A DNA stretch of 64,000 bases from Hemibagrus wyckioides (GCF_019097595.1 NC_080717.1:7404001-7468000); one strand, 5' to 3'; positions 47,290-59,764 are shown, counted from the first letter of the stretch. The notes: generated from the letters alone by a model not told the origin. Translations and numbers: made by a program.

Positions 47290-47697
47290 AGTGGGTGGGA
47301 TATATTAGGCAGCAAGTGAACATTTTGTCCTCAAAGTTGTTGTGTTAAAAGCAGAGAGGGAATATCAGGGTAAGGGTATTGGGTATTTGAGCGAGTTCAG
47401 CAAGGGCCAAATTGTGATAACTAGACGACTGGATCAGAGTATCTCCAAAACTGCAGCTCTTGTGGGGTGTTCCTGGTCTGCAGTGGTCAGTATCTATTAA
47501 AGTGATCTAAGGAAGGAACAGTGGGAAACTAGCTTGTCTGTTGAATCGGATCACACAAGCCAACCTTCACTCCCCACCTGCATCAATGAGTCTTGGCCGC
47601 CCATGACCACTGCAGACCGGGAACACCATGATGAGGAGATCATTAGTGTTATTCACTTCACCTGTCAGTGCTCATAATGTTATGGCTGATCAATGTA
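47290..47697 (+). mobile_element. Tc1-like fold-back element, 5' truncated, family 6
   Basis: The start GGTAGTGGGTGGGATATATT is the inner edge of a terminal repeat whose outer part is missing. The plus strand then carries the beginning of a Tc1-like transposase region (GATTGAGCGAG-like text, CGACTGGATCAGAGTATCTC). After about 47535 the sequence turns round: 47540-47627 is antisense to the next part of the same region. The copy ends in TCATAATGTTATGGCTGATC, the usual terminus of this family. A 24-bp inverted repeat (47466-47489 and 47604-47627, one mismatch) is direct proof of the fold-back. No coding capacity remains. Confidence 0.75.
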
Positions 47698-48359
47698 TAT
47701 AATCTGTGTGTGTGTGTGTGTGTCGGGGTAACCGTGTCAGTCTAACCATAATAATGCAAACAACAATTGAAAGAACATACTTCTCTTCTTTCCCTGACCT
47801 TAAAGAAGTATGAATGATTCAACTTCCAACTGAATCTGTGACTTCATGGACTATTTGATAGTGGTGAATGTTTTCCGGTGTAAATAAATGCTATGGGATG
47901 CTAGAATGCTACATTTTTCATAACCTATAATGGTTTATTCATGAAAAACATTCTACACAGATATAATGTTAAAAGAATGCAGAGATTATTCCAAAACATA
48001 ATAATATATTTTAAGCATTTTACTAAGTACATTTCAAGATAAAGTGTAGTTATGTGTTGTTTTCTAATTTGCCTAAAGGTTTTCCTTTTAGATAATGATT
48101 GCAACCTGTTTTGGATCTGAAACATGCACATCAGTGGCTGTGAAGGACACTTTTAATTATGTCTAACCTGTCTTATATATGTTTATTTTACAATGGAAGA
48201 CAAATGACATGCCAATAATAGACTGACCCTTAGAGTGAATATGTCTGTGTGTGTTTGCGTGTGTGTGCGTGTGTGTGTGTACACACTGCCTAATTAATGA
48301 CACATTATCCTCAGAGTGTGGCTTTCCTCATTTAAACCCATTCAGTGCATTGTAGTAGA
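47698..48359. other. spacer with (GT)n runs
   Basis: GT runs at about 47706-47722 and 48246-48280. No gene is recognised. Confidence 0.5.
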
Positions 48360-48850
48360 CATAGAAGAAAAACTCTCAACACAAGCAGGGAGTTCATTTG
48401 CGGGGAAATGCAGGACAGTCGAGGTCATCTTCACACGGTTCTTGTGGATTCCCAGCCTGCAAATTCCTGAGCATTAGTTACTGGAGTGCTAGAGTGGTGG
48501 CATGAACCCGCTCTTGCTAATCAAAAGCGCCATTGATTGGCTCCTTGGAGAGCTGCTCCTGAGCATTAGCTAAGAGTTTTCCCCCATTTGTAAATGTACC
48601 CATTGTCTACTGATGGCAGTCAAAGGCCATCTTTGTCCTTAATGGCTATTTACCCCAAATCCTGTGGCCCAGTGCCATCCTTCTCATCCTTCTCTTCATT
48701 CTAACACCCTCGATCTTTCTTGATGGCTATATCGCTTGTGAGGTATGCTGTGTGGAGGGAAGGAAATGCCATGGCAAATGAGTATCTGAGGAGTCTGCAA
48801 AGGAATGCTTTGTTCACTTACCGCTGCATACAAGGGTGATTTCACGATTG
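48360..48850. other. candidate conserved non-coding element
   Basis: Repeat-free, balanced sequence with GCTAATCAAAAGCGCC and CATTGATTGGCTCC, a repeated CCTGAGCATTAG word (48469 and 48557) and a C/T-rich part. No frame or domain. The call is an impression from composition and motif density. Confidence 0.32.
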
Positions 48851-48933
48851 AGGTGCCATTTGTGTGCCAGCAATATTACGTCTAAATATGTTTAAAAAAT
48901 TCAAGTTTTTTGCCTGATATTTTTGCCTGACAA

Positions 48934-49034
<101 letters not shown>

Positions 49035-50282
49035 CACTATATTGCCAAAAGTATTCGCTCACCTGCCTTGACTCGCATATGAACTTAAGTGACATCCCAT
49101 TCCTAATCCATAGGGTTCAATATGACGTCGGTCCACCCTTTGCAGCTATAACAGCTTCAACTCTTCTGGGAAGGCTGTCCACAAGGTTTAGGAGTGTGTT
49201 TATGGGAATTTTTGACCATTCTTCCAGAAGCGCATTTGTGAGGTCACACACTGATGTTGGACGAGAAGGCCTGGCTCTCAGTCTCCGCTCTAATTCATCC
49301 CAAAGGTGTTCTATCGGGTTGAGGTCAGGACTCTGTGCAGGCCAGTCAAGTTCCTCCACACCAGACTCTGTCATCCATGTCTTTATGGACCTTGCTTTGT
49401 GCACTGGTGCACAGTCATGTTGGAAGAGGAAGGGGCCAGCTCCAAACTGTTCCCACAAAGTTGGGAGCATGGAATTGTCCAAAATGTCTTGGTATGCTGA
49501 AGCATTCAGAGTTCCTTTCACTGGAACTAAGGGGCCAAGCCCAGCTCCTGAAAAACAACCCCACACCATAATCCCTCCTCCACCAAACTTTACACTTGGC
49601 ACAATGCAGTCAGACAAGTACCGTTCTCCTGGCAACCGCCAAACCCAGACTCGTCCATCAGATTGCCAGATGGAGAAGCGCGATTCGTCACTCCAGAGAA
49701 CGCGTCTCCACTGCTCTAGAGTCCAGTGGCGGCGTGCTTTACACCACTGCATCCGACGCTTTGCATTGCACTTGGTGATGTATGGCTTGGATGCAGCTGC
49801 TCGGCCATGGAAACCCATTCCATGAAGCTCTCTGCGCACTGTTCTTGAGCTAATCTGAAGGCCACATGAAGTTTGGAGGTCTGTAGCGATTGACTCTGCA
49901 GAAAGTTGGCGACCTCTTCGCACTATGCGCCTCAGCATCCGCTGACCCCGCTCCGTCAGTTTACGTGGCCTACCACTTCGTGGCTGAGTTGCTGTCATTC
50001 CCAAACACTTCCACGTTCTTATAATACAGCTGACAGTTGACTGTGGAATATTTAGGAGCGAGGAAATTTCACAACTGGATTTGTTGCACAGGTGGCATCC
50101 TATCACAGTTCCATGCTGGAATTCACTGAGCTCCTGAGAGCCACCCATTCTTTCACAAATGTTTGTAAAAACAGTCTGCATGCCTAGGTGCTTGATTTTA
50201 TACACCTGTGGCCATGGAAGTGATTGGAACACCTGATTCTGTTTATTTGGATGGGTGAGCAAATACTTTTGGCAATATAGTG
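49035..50282 (-). mobile_element. Tc1/mariner element, family 1, copy C (complete)
   Basis: The element is 1248 bp, from CACTATATTGCC (49035) to GGCAATATAGTG (50282), with TA on both sides (49033-49034 and 50283-50284). The outer 29 bp of both ends are inverted repeats with a single mismatch (a CGCTCACC end versus TGCTCACC). It interrupts a tetranucleotide array and contains an intact transposase frame. It is the longest of the three family 1 copies and shows none of their deletions, which suggests a comparatively recent insertion. Whether it is mobile today cannot be judged from sequence alone. Confidence 0.97.
49117..50148 (-). CDS. Tc1-like transposase, intact DD34E
   Basis: This is the cut-and-paste transposase of a Tc1/mariner element. 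It binds the terminal repeats and moves the element to TA sites in nuclear DNA. The ATG at 50148 ([10 protein letters not shown]) gives 343 residues, the usual Tc1 length. An upstream in-frame ATG at 50262 would add 38 residues that do not look like the family start and correspond to the untranslated leader. A first helix-turn-helix lies at about 7-50, a GRPR linker at 59-62 and a second helix-turn-helix at about 65-115. A basic KRR stretch (130-132) could serve nuclear import. The glycine-rich box is at 189-193. The catalytic residues are D154, D245 and E280, with 34 residues between the last two. No stop or frameshift occurs. Confidence 0.93.
   Translation of the reverse strand: MGGSQELSEFQHGTVIGCHLCNKSSCEISSLLNIPQSTVSCIIRTWKCLGMTATQPRSGRPRKLTERGQRMLRRIVRRGRQLSAESIATDLQTSCGLQISSRTVRRELHGMGFHGRAAASKPYITKCNAKRRMQWCKARRHWTLEQWRRVLWSDESRFSIWQSDGRVWVWRLPGERYLSDCIVPSVKFGGGGIMVWGCFSGAGLGPLVPVKGTLNASAYQDILDNSMLPTLWEQFGAGPFLFQHDCAPVHKARSIKTWMTESGVEELDWPAQSPDLNPIEHLWDELERRLRARPSRPTSVCDLTNALLEEWSKIPINTLLNLVDSLPRRVEAVIAAKGGPTSY

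Positions 50283-50351
<69 letters not shown>
50283..50351. repeat. (CTAT)n microsatellite, right flank of Tc1 copy C
   Basis: About 17 units. Together with 48935-49034 it forms one array split by the transposon. Confidence 0.97.
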
Positions 50352-50711
50352 GTTTTGTTTTGTTAACCCTATTAGCTGGATATATTCACCGCTATAAAGT
50401 ATTTAAAAATCCGCGAATCATAACAGGAGCTTGTGATATCTGAGTATCCAGACGGTGACATTAATTAATTCATTCATTTATTTTCACTATTGATATCAAC
50501 TGTGCACTTTGAAAGAAACATATTGTTACTCAAATTACAGACTGAGAGGAAAATACTAATTTCAACTATTTTATGTTAAACATTTATGCTACTTTCTGCT
50601 GCTTTCCATTAAGTTTCTCACATATGGAATAAAATGCAGCATTTTATATGAAAATACAACCCTTGAAGAAAAATCTATTTTTTTAATTCAATTCAAAGAT
50701 GATTTTTTATA
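50352..50711. other. AT-rich spacer, no gene seen
   Basis: Nothing is recognised. Confidence 0.4.
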
Positions 50712-50822
50712 TTTTGTTTTGTTTTGTTTTGTTTTGTTTTGTTTTGTTTTGTTTTGTTTTGTTTTGTTTTGTTTTGTTTTGTTTTGTTTTGTTTTGTTTT
50801 GTTTTGTTTTGTTTTGTTTTGG
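50712..50822. repeat. (GTTTT)n pentanucleotide array
   Basis: About 21 uninterrupted TTTTG units, followed by irregular G/T text to about 50865. The lysine/threonine-rich minus frame is an artefact. Confidence 0.96.
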
Positions 50823-50865
50823 GGTTTTTTGTTTTTGTTTTTTTTGTGTTTTGTTTTGTGTTTTG

Positions 50866-51448
50866 ATTGGGCATGACCCCCAATGACTAGGACTATAACT
50901 AACATTCTTATTTCACAGACAAATGCAAGCCTTTTTTTATTCAGTTCAGCTCTTACACAGATGTTGGAATCGAAGTTGAATCCTGTCAAATCTCCAAGAT
51001 GAAAGTAATAATAGATATCAGTTCAGACTGTCTGCCAATTGCTACCAACTCACAATTCAGATTTGTCATCCACAAATCCCATGGCGTATCCATTAATCTT
51101 CAGATTTCCCACTGAACTGAGGTGCTGCAGTTCATGACACCCTTTTGCATGATCTCAGAATGGTTCTTCTGAACGTCCTACTCATAACTGCGTTCAACAT
51201 GGGAAAATCTACTATTTCTGATTTACCGCCTACACAGTAGCTCCTTATTTACCTTTTCATCATTTCTGTAGCCTTGGTTTTGAAAGGAAGTATTTTTCTT
51301 ATGCTACATTCAGGCAATTAGGATGCAGGAGCTCATGTAATGGGGAACAACAAATGCTCAAAGTTATCTAGTGTGTGATCTTCCCCAAGCTTATTTTAGT
51401 AAGAGTGCTTGATAAAAAAAGGGCAGAGGAACATGCATAGTAGTATTG
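50866..51448. other. non-coding stretch, no gene seen
   Basis: Nothing is recognised. Confidence 0.4.
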
Positions 51449-51449
51449 T

Positions 51450-51497
<48 letters not shown>

Positions 51498-51600
51498 GTT
51501 TGTGTGTGTGTGTGTTTGTGTGTGTATGATTGGGGGAGATTGTGTGTGTGTGTGTGTGAGAGAGATTGAGAAGGATTGTGCGTGTGTGTGTGTGTTTGTG
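51449..51600. repeat. (GT)n/(GA)n compound array
   Basis: Alternating GT and GA runs (GT to 51463, GA to 51492, then interrupted GT and GA). Several overlapping low-complexity frames over it, up to 134 codons, are rejected as genes. Confidence 0.93.
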
Positions 51601-51898
51601 GAGGGACGACATGATGATAGATTGTTCTGTGGGCAAGAAGCTATCGCTGCACTACGTCTCTGTCTGACGAATTGGTGGAAAAGATTGTTCAGCATATAAT
51701 TGAAAGAGGGAATTGAGTATGCTAAAGCAATGACAGCTTGTCGTGAGAAGACATGAATGTTAAGCAACAGACGGCGAAACATCTGAACAGTACTTGACAT
51801 TCACATTATCTGGAAACCTACTGAATGGAACAATGCTAAGACAGATAAAAGATGTTGTGTCATAACTGACCCAGCATAAGAAGTCAACTCACATTAGA

Positions 51899-51927
51899 GA
51901 TGATGATGATGATGATGATGATGATGT
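51899..51927. repeat. (GAT)n microsatellite
   Basis: About nine GAT units. Confidence 0.93.
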
Positions 51928-52429
51928 TAGATGAAGCTAATCAGGGCTTCAGAGATCTTCACCTTACAGGTCCAACTGTTATGAGAACTAGATTAGGAAT
52001 TCTGTTTCCTTGGCAGCAAGCTGGTTCATGCCATTATGTCACCATAAAGCAAAAAATCCAACCATTTTCTCCTAGCTGTTTCCCAAATGAAAGATAATGG
52101 CCTGAAGAAGAAAGATCCCATTGTATGAGTTGGAAACCATCCGCGTTTACAGGATATAGATGATCCGGCCCTGATGCTGCCATGCTCAGCAGGTATTCTT
52201 GTATAATTTTAGGGTCAAGAGTTTTATTTGCCAGTGTCACATAATAAGAGGTTGTAAATTACTTTGTTCATCTAAGGAGCTTCAGAAGGACATAAAAGAA
52301 AGGAAAGACAGCCTTGGTGACTAAACGTTTCTATGATTAAAATGATGGTAAAACGGAGCTGTAGTCATACTGCCTAAATTGGGCTCATAAAATAACATTT
52401 TATTTCTTTCTGTTCACAAATCCAACAGT
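51928..52429. other. non-coding stretch, no gene seen
   Basis: Nothing is recognised. Two short opposing frames (51900-52097 and 52034-52240) are not convincing. Confidence 0.4.
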
Positions 52430-52680
52430 TTTTAAAGGAAAACTCCACCCTGAAACACATGCAGTATATTTAGATTGAAATATTATAACGTGGTTAGTGA
52501 TTTCTGGTGCTAATTTGTTGTAGGATGTGTTAGATTTTCATACTTCCCATGACAAGTTAGAAGTTGTTACAGTGACATTGTAGATGCTAGTGCAGTAACA
52601 ATGCCATTTAACAAGAGATAGAACGTGATAATGGTCAGGTTTTGCTATGAACTCCTTTTCCTTTTAAGTTGCAATGTCAT
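52430..52680. repeat. possible decayed dispersed repeat, copy 2
   Basis: Starts AAACTCCACCCTGAAACACA and shares an ordered set of blocks with 28795-28970, including GATGCTAGTGCAGTAACAATG and GGTCAGGTTTTGCT. Class unknown. Confidence 0.45.
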
Positions 52681-53754
52681 ATTAATGAGAAAAAAAAAAA
52701 AATCAACCCATAATTTATTCCTAAAAAAATATCATGGCTACAACTGAAGGTCCAGTATTGATCATAAATATTGATATGCAAGTCATTTAGGTTAGATTTT
52801 TTTTTATTTATGTCTGGATGGAAAATTCAGTTGTCCTCACAGCTAGAATATTGAATATTGACCTTCATGCTCCTTCAGTCAGAAGTACAGAGGGCATGTG
52901 CATTCCATGTCCTCTTTCTGCCATGCTGATTTCTAATTAGCCTGGCACGACACACCATCACTCTTTCACTGCCTGTGTTCAGTCTGTACGCAGAGCTGTT
53001 GGATGAGGCCTAGTGCCCAGCGGGTGGAGATTAGAGGTGGGTTATTAAACTTGGAGAGAAAGAAAGTTATAGCAGAAAGAAAATGAATTTCTTTGTATGA
53101 AACTGTGACTACAGCTGCTTATTTTCTTCTATTACACAAGTAACAATAATGCAAATGTGGACCATTATATTATGTTTTTTATATGTATATTATAATAATA
53201 TTTTATTTATTTATTTATTTATTTATTAAGAAATGTCTTACCACAGACCCAGATGCAAATATCTTTATTGATTCATAACCATATCTAAAATATTATAGAA
53301 ATAAGATATATTATTATGTAAATTTTAAGTATTATAAATTCATAAGAATTTGAGGACTATTAAGTCAGCTAGTAAAGGTAAGACAGTCTAGGATGGTAAC
53401 GTGGAGTTTTGGAAAACAGACCAAAAAGGATGGAAAAAAAGTCAATAATATATTTGGGTTAACACAAAGTATGCATAAATATATTTCACCAAAACTGAAT
53501 CCAATTATGTTAAAGATTGCTTTGGATTTAATAAAAGAATTAACAAGAAATGGTGGTAAAAATATCCAGTCTGCCTAAAGCTGTTTAAAACCTTACTAGC
53601 TAATTATGATATTTTACTTTGTGGTATTTGTTTAAGTCTTCCAGCCTCTTTGTTACCCAGTTGTGTTCACCCACCTGTTCTGTGTTAATAAATCTGTCAA
53701 TGTATACCATGTGGTACCAATATATTGAGCCAACATCTTAAGATATGTGGGAAT
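52681..53754. other. AT-rich non-coding stretch
   Basis: Poly-A at 52691-52703, poly-T near 52797-52803 and a TTTA run at 53204-53228. No gene is recognised. Confidence 0.45.
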
Positions 53755-53860
53755 AATTTTTGAATGGTTTAAGAGTGTTCGGAGTGGTTTGGAGTGTTTA
53801 AAGTGTGTTTGAATGTTTTAGAGTGTTTAAGGTGTGTATGAATGCATTTTTGTTTGGATA
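53755..53860. repeat. decayed G/T-rich minisatellite
   Basis: Repeated GAATGGTTTAAGAGTGTT, GTTTGGAGTGTTTAAAGTGT and GAATGTTTTAGAGTGTTTAAG-type units of about 20-30 bp. The plus strand is almost free of C. Confidence 0.6.
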
Positions 53861-55899
53861 TGTATAAAACAATCAGAATCAGAGGACAGCATGACCAGGC
53901 ACCACCTCAATTTGTTTATCACCTCTACTTACAGACTTAATAATGTAGGGTTTAACACAAATGTGCGGGATGAGAGGTTTGGGCAATGCTTGTTAACTCT
54001 GGACTGAGATTGCACGGCCTGTGTAGAGTGAGTAATGGTGGGGGTAACATCAGTTTGGCAGGCCTTTTTAGTGGTAGACGAAACTTGGAGCTGTATCAAG
54101 GGTTGTTGAAACCAACTATAGGTGTATGGGTTCCTCGAGAAGGGGAGAGTTGGGCCCTCAGTCAGAGGTCAGAGGAGATAGAGCTGTGAGTATGTGCGAG
54201 AACACAATTAAAACTGCAGGCTAGTGAAAATGTAAAGAAAAATAGAGCAATAAATTAAACCCAAGCAATCAAAGACCATGCTGTCTTCAGAGGTCAGAGT
54301 GAACTGCTAAAAGGAAAAAGCTAGAAAGTGCCACTGATAAGTGCACAAATGCCCATTATTTTTATATGACTGATCTTGAAAGTCCAATTATAATGGAATG
54401 TGAAGGAGTTATAAATTAAGAGATAATGGTGTCCAGAAGAACTCGAAATTCCAAGAAAAAGTTAGGTGGGATTTTCTCAGTAAAGAGGGTTTGGTTTGAA
54501 TATTATGAAAAGATAAGAGAAAAGAATAAAAGGCTATGTTTTGTGATGATTATTTCAGAGGTTGTTGGGATGTTCATTCGTGAGCAGCTCAATTCTTGTA
54601 ACCAGCGCTGATTACAGATAAAACCTTGTATCTGCATTCATCCAGTCTGCATGATTCGTCTTCTTCAGTTAGAGTCTTGCTTGACTGAGCTGTCGGGTCA
54701 ATGTGGAATTTGGAGTCAGGTTTTAGCGAAGTACTGAGTAGTATTAAATAGAGCATTATAGTTTCAGACAAAAATATTTTCCACAGATACTTTTGTATTG
54801 TTAATTGCAATCCATGTTTTCTACATATAAAAGGGTTCCCTACAGTAGGTCATTGTTATCCACCCTTGTTCTTGGTCCTTGTTTCTGTGACAGGCCACTA
54901 TCTCTACTTATAATACATCACATAATACTTAATTCTATTACTATGATACATTTATACAACGTTATATACCTAGACAATCAAGACTAAACAAGCATTAACA
55001 CAAAACAAGTGAAAACAAACCAAAGACAGGATAGGAGTGGAGAATGGTGTGGAAGAGAAACCAAAGTATGAGCACAAAGGCAGCTGTGACTATCAGGCTT
55101 TGATCAAAATAATATCAACTTTTTCTGATTTTCTAGGCTTACTGCACATACTGTAAGCCTAATCAATTCAGCTTAAATTGTCCATGATGCTCTCTGGTGC
55201 TGCTCTTCCGAGTCGAAGAGAATCTCTGAATGCAATTTTCTCCCTTTTCACTTTTGGAGGTAACCAGACTTTTAAATGCTATGATTTTACTTGCACTTGA
55301 GATACATTTCAGTTGAGGAAAATATGTACTTTTCATAATTATATGTAGTTTTAGATCAGGAACATTATGGTTAACATTATTGTTGTACTTCGAGCAATTT
55401 AACAGTTTAAGCTAGAGAAAGATTATAAAATGGAGAGTACTTTCCCTAAAAAAGTTATCATATATACTATTCATCAACCTTTTACAAGTCAGCTGAGATC
55501 ATAGATTAATGATAAATACTAATTCTGTAGCTAGGTGTCTTGTCATGTTGTTCATTCCTCTGACTGCATTATGTTTTTCTTCTTGCTGTGCTGCTTGCTA
55601 ATTATTAACTCATATATATATATATTTTTTTTTTATTTAAATATTGCTCATATGTGTTTTGGTTTTGTTTTTGGCCACGGACAACAGAAGAAAATTATCT
55701 CTTCAGGGTGAACCCTGGCTCATATACAGTTTTGAAACTGTTTATTAATAGACCTAAATAACAAACTTAAAAGAAAAAAAAAAAGAAAATTGAAGCATGG
55801 ACAGATGAGACAAGTGTATAAGAGCCCAAAGATACCCACAGGATCTAGCAATTTCAGCAGAAAGATGACGCTGGCACTGTGAGGAATATATGTCCGCAA
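53861..55899. other. non-coding stretch, no gene seen
   Basis: Includes a G-rich segment at about 53960-54190 with two short frames that show no domain, and T-rich text at 55615-55640. No gene or known repeat is recognised. Confidence 0.45.
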
Positions 55900-56700
55900 T
55901 AACAGTTATTGAATAGAAATCCCACAGCTACAGGTCCTTACATTTGCTCGCATTCTGGCTGCCTGTGCCGCTGAAGGCCTTATTAATTCGGTGGGAAGCC
56001 GGAGCTCAGCTGTGCCGCTTTTCTCTTCCTTCGTGGAAAAAAAGAAAAATGTGGGGAGGAAAACATGATGTTCTGCCATAGTTTACTGAAGCTTGTCTGC
56101 AAAGCCTACACTCCCGCATAAGCCCAGCCATCCATGTGGTAGATAGGATGGGAAGAGCAAATGCCAAGATTCACTGAGCTCCAAAGACTATGACACAGCT
56201 TGTATTTTAGGGTGGCAGCACAATTACGATCCTCATCAAACTGACTTTTGCTGTTTTCAATGGAGTCAGTGAGCATCTTTCTTCCAAAAGTGCTTATGTG
56301 AACATGAGTGCTTTCTTTCTTGTTCTCATTCCCTTTTATTTATTCCTAAATCCTTAAACACTGCTCTACCACAGCCCTATGGGATCTGATAAATAAACCC
56401 CATAGACCTTTTTAACTCTCCTGAAATTAATTAATGCTATTAAATGTGACTGGAAATGGGCTGTGATGGAACACTGATTGAAAATTAAGTGTGGGTGAGA
56501 AAAGAGGTTATCTCAGCGCTTTATTAAACCTGACCTCGACAAGAGAGATGTGCTATGAAAGAGAAAGTAGGCTGTATTAATTGCAATGACCAGCAGTGGC
56601 ATTGAAGGTGGACAGAGCTGGTGCTCTTGGGAGGTCCATCAACTGCAACCTTCCCTGCAGTTCTGGACAGACGGCTAATGAAGTCAGTTTAATGAACTTG
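55900..56700. other. candidate conserved non-coding element(s)
   Basis: Mostly repeat-free and balanced. The GC-rich part at 55940-56030 (GCCTTATTAATTCGG, AAGCCGGAGCTCAGC) stands out, as does the segment 56440-56560 (TTATCTCAGCGCTTTATTAA). No open frame of note is present. Conservation is untested. Confidence 0.3.
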
Positions 56701-57597
56701 GGAGGCTGTACAATGGAGTAACTCTTGGCACTGGTCATGGAACTAATCCTTACGTTTAGAGTTAAAAAGATTTGGAATGATGTTCCAAAGGCATACTAAG
56801 GGTCCCTGGCTGCTTAATTAAATGTAAAATTGATCTCAAGGGAAAAATATAAATTTGAAAATATAAGAATGATGAGTCAGTAGAAATTGCAGTGCCTTGA
56901 AGCAACAGAGACAGATAATGCTGAGTTGCCAGTAAACAAAAATCAATGAAATCATCAGTTAAGAATGACATTAAGCCTTTCACTTCAGGCCATTCATATG
57001 TTGAATGAGTCACAGATACTGTGTTTTACATACCACAATCGAATACTTACAAATCTGTACACTAATTAAATATGTTATACCTTTCTAGGGATGTAAGTTT
57101 CACAGAATATTTTCTGTTAATTCTGAAAGTTTTGTAGAACATTTACATGTGTTATATATGATATATATGTTATATAGAACAATATATACATATTTATATA
57201 CACGCATGTATAGCATGTTACTCTAAAACCTTCTTAGAACCTATCAAATATCTGTTTATTTACAAAGAAGAACACCTCAGCTGGCGATAGGGTGAGCCAG
57301 GTCAAAGCCAGTTCTTCCTTCCTTTACATATTCTTCAATTTACTGACTTTGTGGGACCGATAAGCTGATAAGATAAGCTGTGCTATGTGGAACCAAGGAG
57401 ATGGGAGATCAATGGTTCAGTCCCAAGTGTGGTGAAGTGGAAGTTCTGTGGCTTTTGTTTCAGCAAGATTAAGATAGGGTGCCGGATCTGGGCATTCTTC
57501 TTGTCATTTGGAGTTTCTTTCTATACCAAGGAAAAGAGAGATATGCAAGATATCACTGGTTTGCTGTGAACTTTTTTATTTTTTATTTTGGTGTTTG
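56701..57597. other. non-coding stretch, no gene seen
   Basis: Nothing is recognised. Confidence 0.42.
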
Positions 57598-57925
57598 GGC
57601 AGCATGGTGGCTTAATAGTTAGCACTGTTGCCTCACAGTAAGAAGGTCCTGGGTTCGAATCCCGGGGTTGAACAGGCTGGGGCTTTTCATGTTCTCCCTG
57701 TGCTTCCATGGGTTTACTCCAGTTTTCTCCCACAGTCCAAAAACATTGGGTTGATTGGTAATTCTAAATTGCCCATAGGTTGTTCATCTATATGTAGCCC
57801 TGTGATGGACTAGCGACCTGTTCAGGGTGTACCCCTGCTGTTTGCCCTGTGTCCGCTGGGATAGGCTCCAGCAGACCCCCATGACCCTAATTAGGAATAA
57901 GCGGGTATAGACAATGGATGAATGA
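57598..57925 (+). repeat. tRNA-derived SINE-like repeat, near complete
   Basis: The head has an A-box-like block (GGTGGCTTAATAG) and a near-perfect B box (GGGTTCGAATCCC), the internal RNA polymerase III promoter of a tRNA-like gene. The body follows: TTCATGTTCTCCCTGTGC, CACAGTCCAAAAACAT, GTGATGGACTAGCGACC, TGTCCGCTGGGATAGGCTCC. The tail ends GGATGAATGAATTTG. It is the best preserved member of this family in the window and shares its body order with 32930-33210 and 62150-62410. Confidence 0.85.
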
Positions 57926-59764
57926 ATTTGTTGTGTTGTCCTAGTCACAAGTGTAGAGCTTGTTTGGTGTGGCTATGTGTTACTGATTAGGTAGTGAGTG
58001 AAGGAAGCAGGTTGTTTTTATATTCTGTATTAAGTATAATAGCTTCTCTTCTTAAGACTTGTCTTTGTTTGCACTTTTGTCTTTGAACAGCCGGATAACT
58101 GGCAGTTCTGTCTGTTTATGCACTTCTTACCATATTCTTATATTCTTACCATCTTCATATTAGAGAAATTCTGGTCAGCATTCTTTAGTCTTCCACATTT
58201 TCCATTTACACTTGTACTGTAATTGTCCCCAAGTCTAGAAAGAGGCATAACAGGAATTTGATATAAAACTGTGAAAGAATAAAGGTCACCAGCAAGAATT
58301 CTTTGGATATGAAGATTATTATCGCCAGTGGTGGGATCCTACAATAGATCCATGCTGTCCCCATCTTTCTAGGACATGGAAAGGTTGTGTTTGGTTAGCC
58401 ATGGGATGCCCAGCACAACTGGATTTTCGTGACTGTAAATGAATTAGTTTGTATGCATAATTTTGGGACTATGGGAATGGTTCTCATTTGGGTTTTTCTA
58501 TTACCCAGTGTACTGCCACCTAAGGCATGTGTGCTGAAGGACCTGATCATGTGAACTAGGCCACAGTGAAGTCAATAAGGTCTGGAAATTATGAGAAAAA
58601 GCATATTGAGAATGAACAATTTTCAGGGAAGTGACTGGGAGGGTCACTGTATTATTGGGCATTTTCTAGGAAGGTGAAACACATACTATAAGATAATGTC
58701 TCTTTTGTCTAAAATACATGCACAAATACTCTTGTTTGTGTTATTCTCTATTCCCCAATGAAAGCCTTGCTTGCACTAAATTGATATTGTCTCGGTATGG
58801 CAAGAAGTGGTGGGGGAGGTGTGGTGCAAGGCTTTTAGCAGGTTATCCATTCAAATGGCCAACTGAATAAATTAGTTAAAGGTAAGCTATTCATCTCTGC
58901 AAGTGAGCTCAGCCTGGAGGGTTTCGGTCAAACATCAGCGAAATGCTGGCTCCATCCTCTCCATCCATTCTCAGGAGTAATGGTGTAGAAAGTTAGGGTA
59001 TTATCTTGCCTCTTCATGTCTCCTCAGTCATAGTGTTGAGTCATTCATCAGTATATTTTCTAGATACAGGTATGATCAAATATTTCCCAAAAAAGTTTGC
59101 CTGAATTTTTTAAAATGTTTGCTGTAGCCCTGCTCGATCTTGATAGAAAGTGGTGACCCAGTTCAGGACTCTTCTGTGAAATAATCATATCACCAATGTT
59201 ATTTTGATGATATATCTGCAGCATGAGAACAGATTTTATTAGCTTAACTGTTGTACTTGGCTGCTCATACTAGTTATGCAAGCTAATTTTCTGGGTTTGT
59301 GCTTTGTATGCAGGTACTCTTAGGACCAGGAGGTTGATTGGCATATGAAACCTCACCCAGAGAGGTGCCGATGAACAGCTTCACGCCTGAGGAAATATGT
59401 TGCAGTTGCTGGGAATGAGGTCCTAATTTTTAGACATAGGTAACAAACCTGCTGGATCCCAAATGTCAGATGGATAATGGCATCCTCTGTAACAGACAGG
59501 ACTCAGGAGACAGCCGAGGATCCTTGCGTAGGAGGATTTATTAACAGAGCCAAAACACAATACCAAAGTAGAGTCATAATTCAGGCCAGGGTCAAACACA
59601 GAGAGCAATGATATCATCAAACAGAAGGCACTTCCAAAGCATTAATCAACAAAGCAATGGTTTACATAGAGCAATAACGGTCAGTGACAGCACAGCTCAG
59701 AAATTACACAAATTGGGATTGGCAAGACTTCACAAAATCTTTGGGTGAAGTCAGTGACCTAAAC
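57926..59764. other. non-coding stretch, repeat class not assigned
   Basis: Contains text such as GATCCTTGCGTAGGAGG and AACAGAGCCAAAACACAATACC (59510-59570) in the style of a dispersed repeat, perhaps an LTR fragment. I cannot assign it. No gene is recognised. Confidence 0.4.

Noticed and set aside
51391..51800. Frames of up to 134 codons rich in threonine/histidine or serine/leucine
   Set aside because: They are driven by the GT/GA compound array.
57598..57660. tRNA-like segment with A and B boxes, first considered as a tRNA gene
   Set aside because: It is the head of a dispersed SINE-like repeat. No complete cloverleaf or anticodon arm could be folded by eye, and the body matches other repeat copies.
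57926..59764. Possible LTR retrotransposon remains
   Set aside because: Only vague similarity in style. No paired long terminal repeats, primer site or protease/polymerase motifs were visible.
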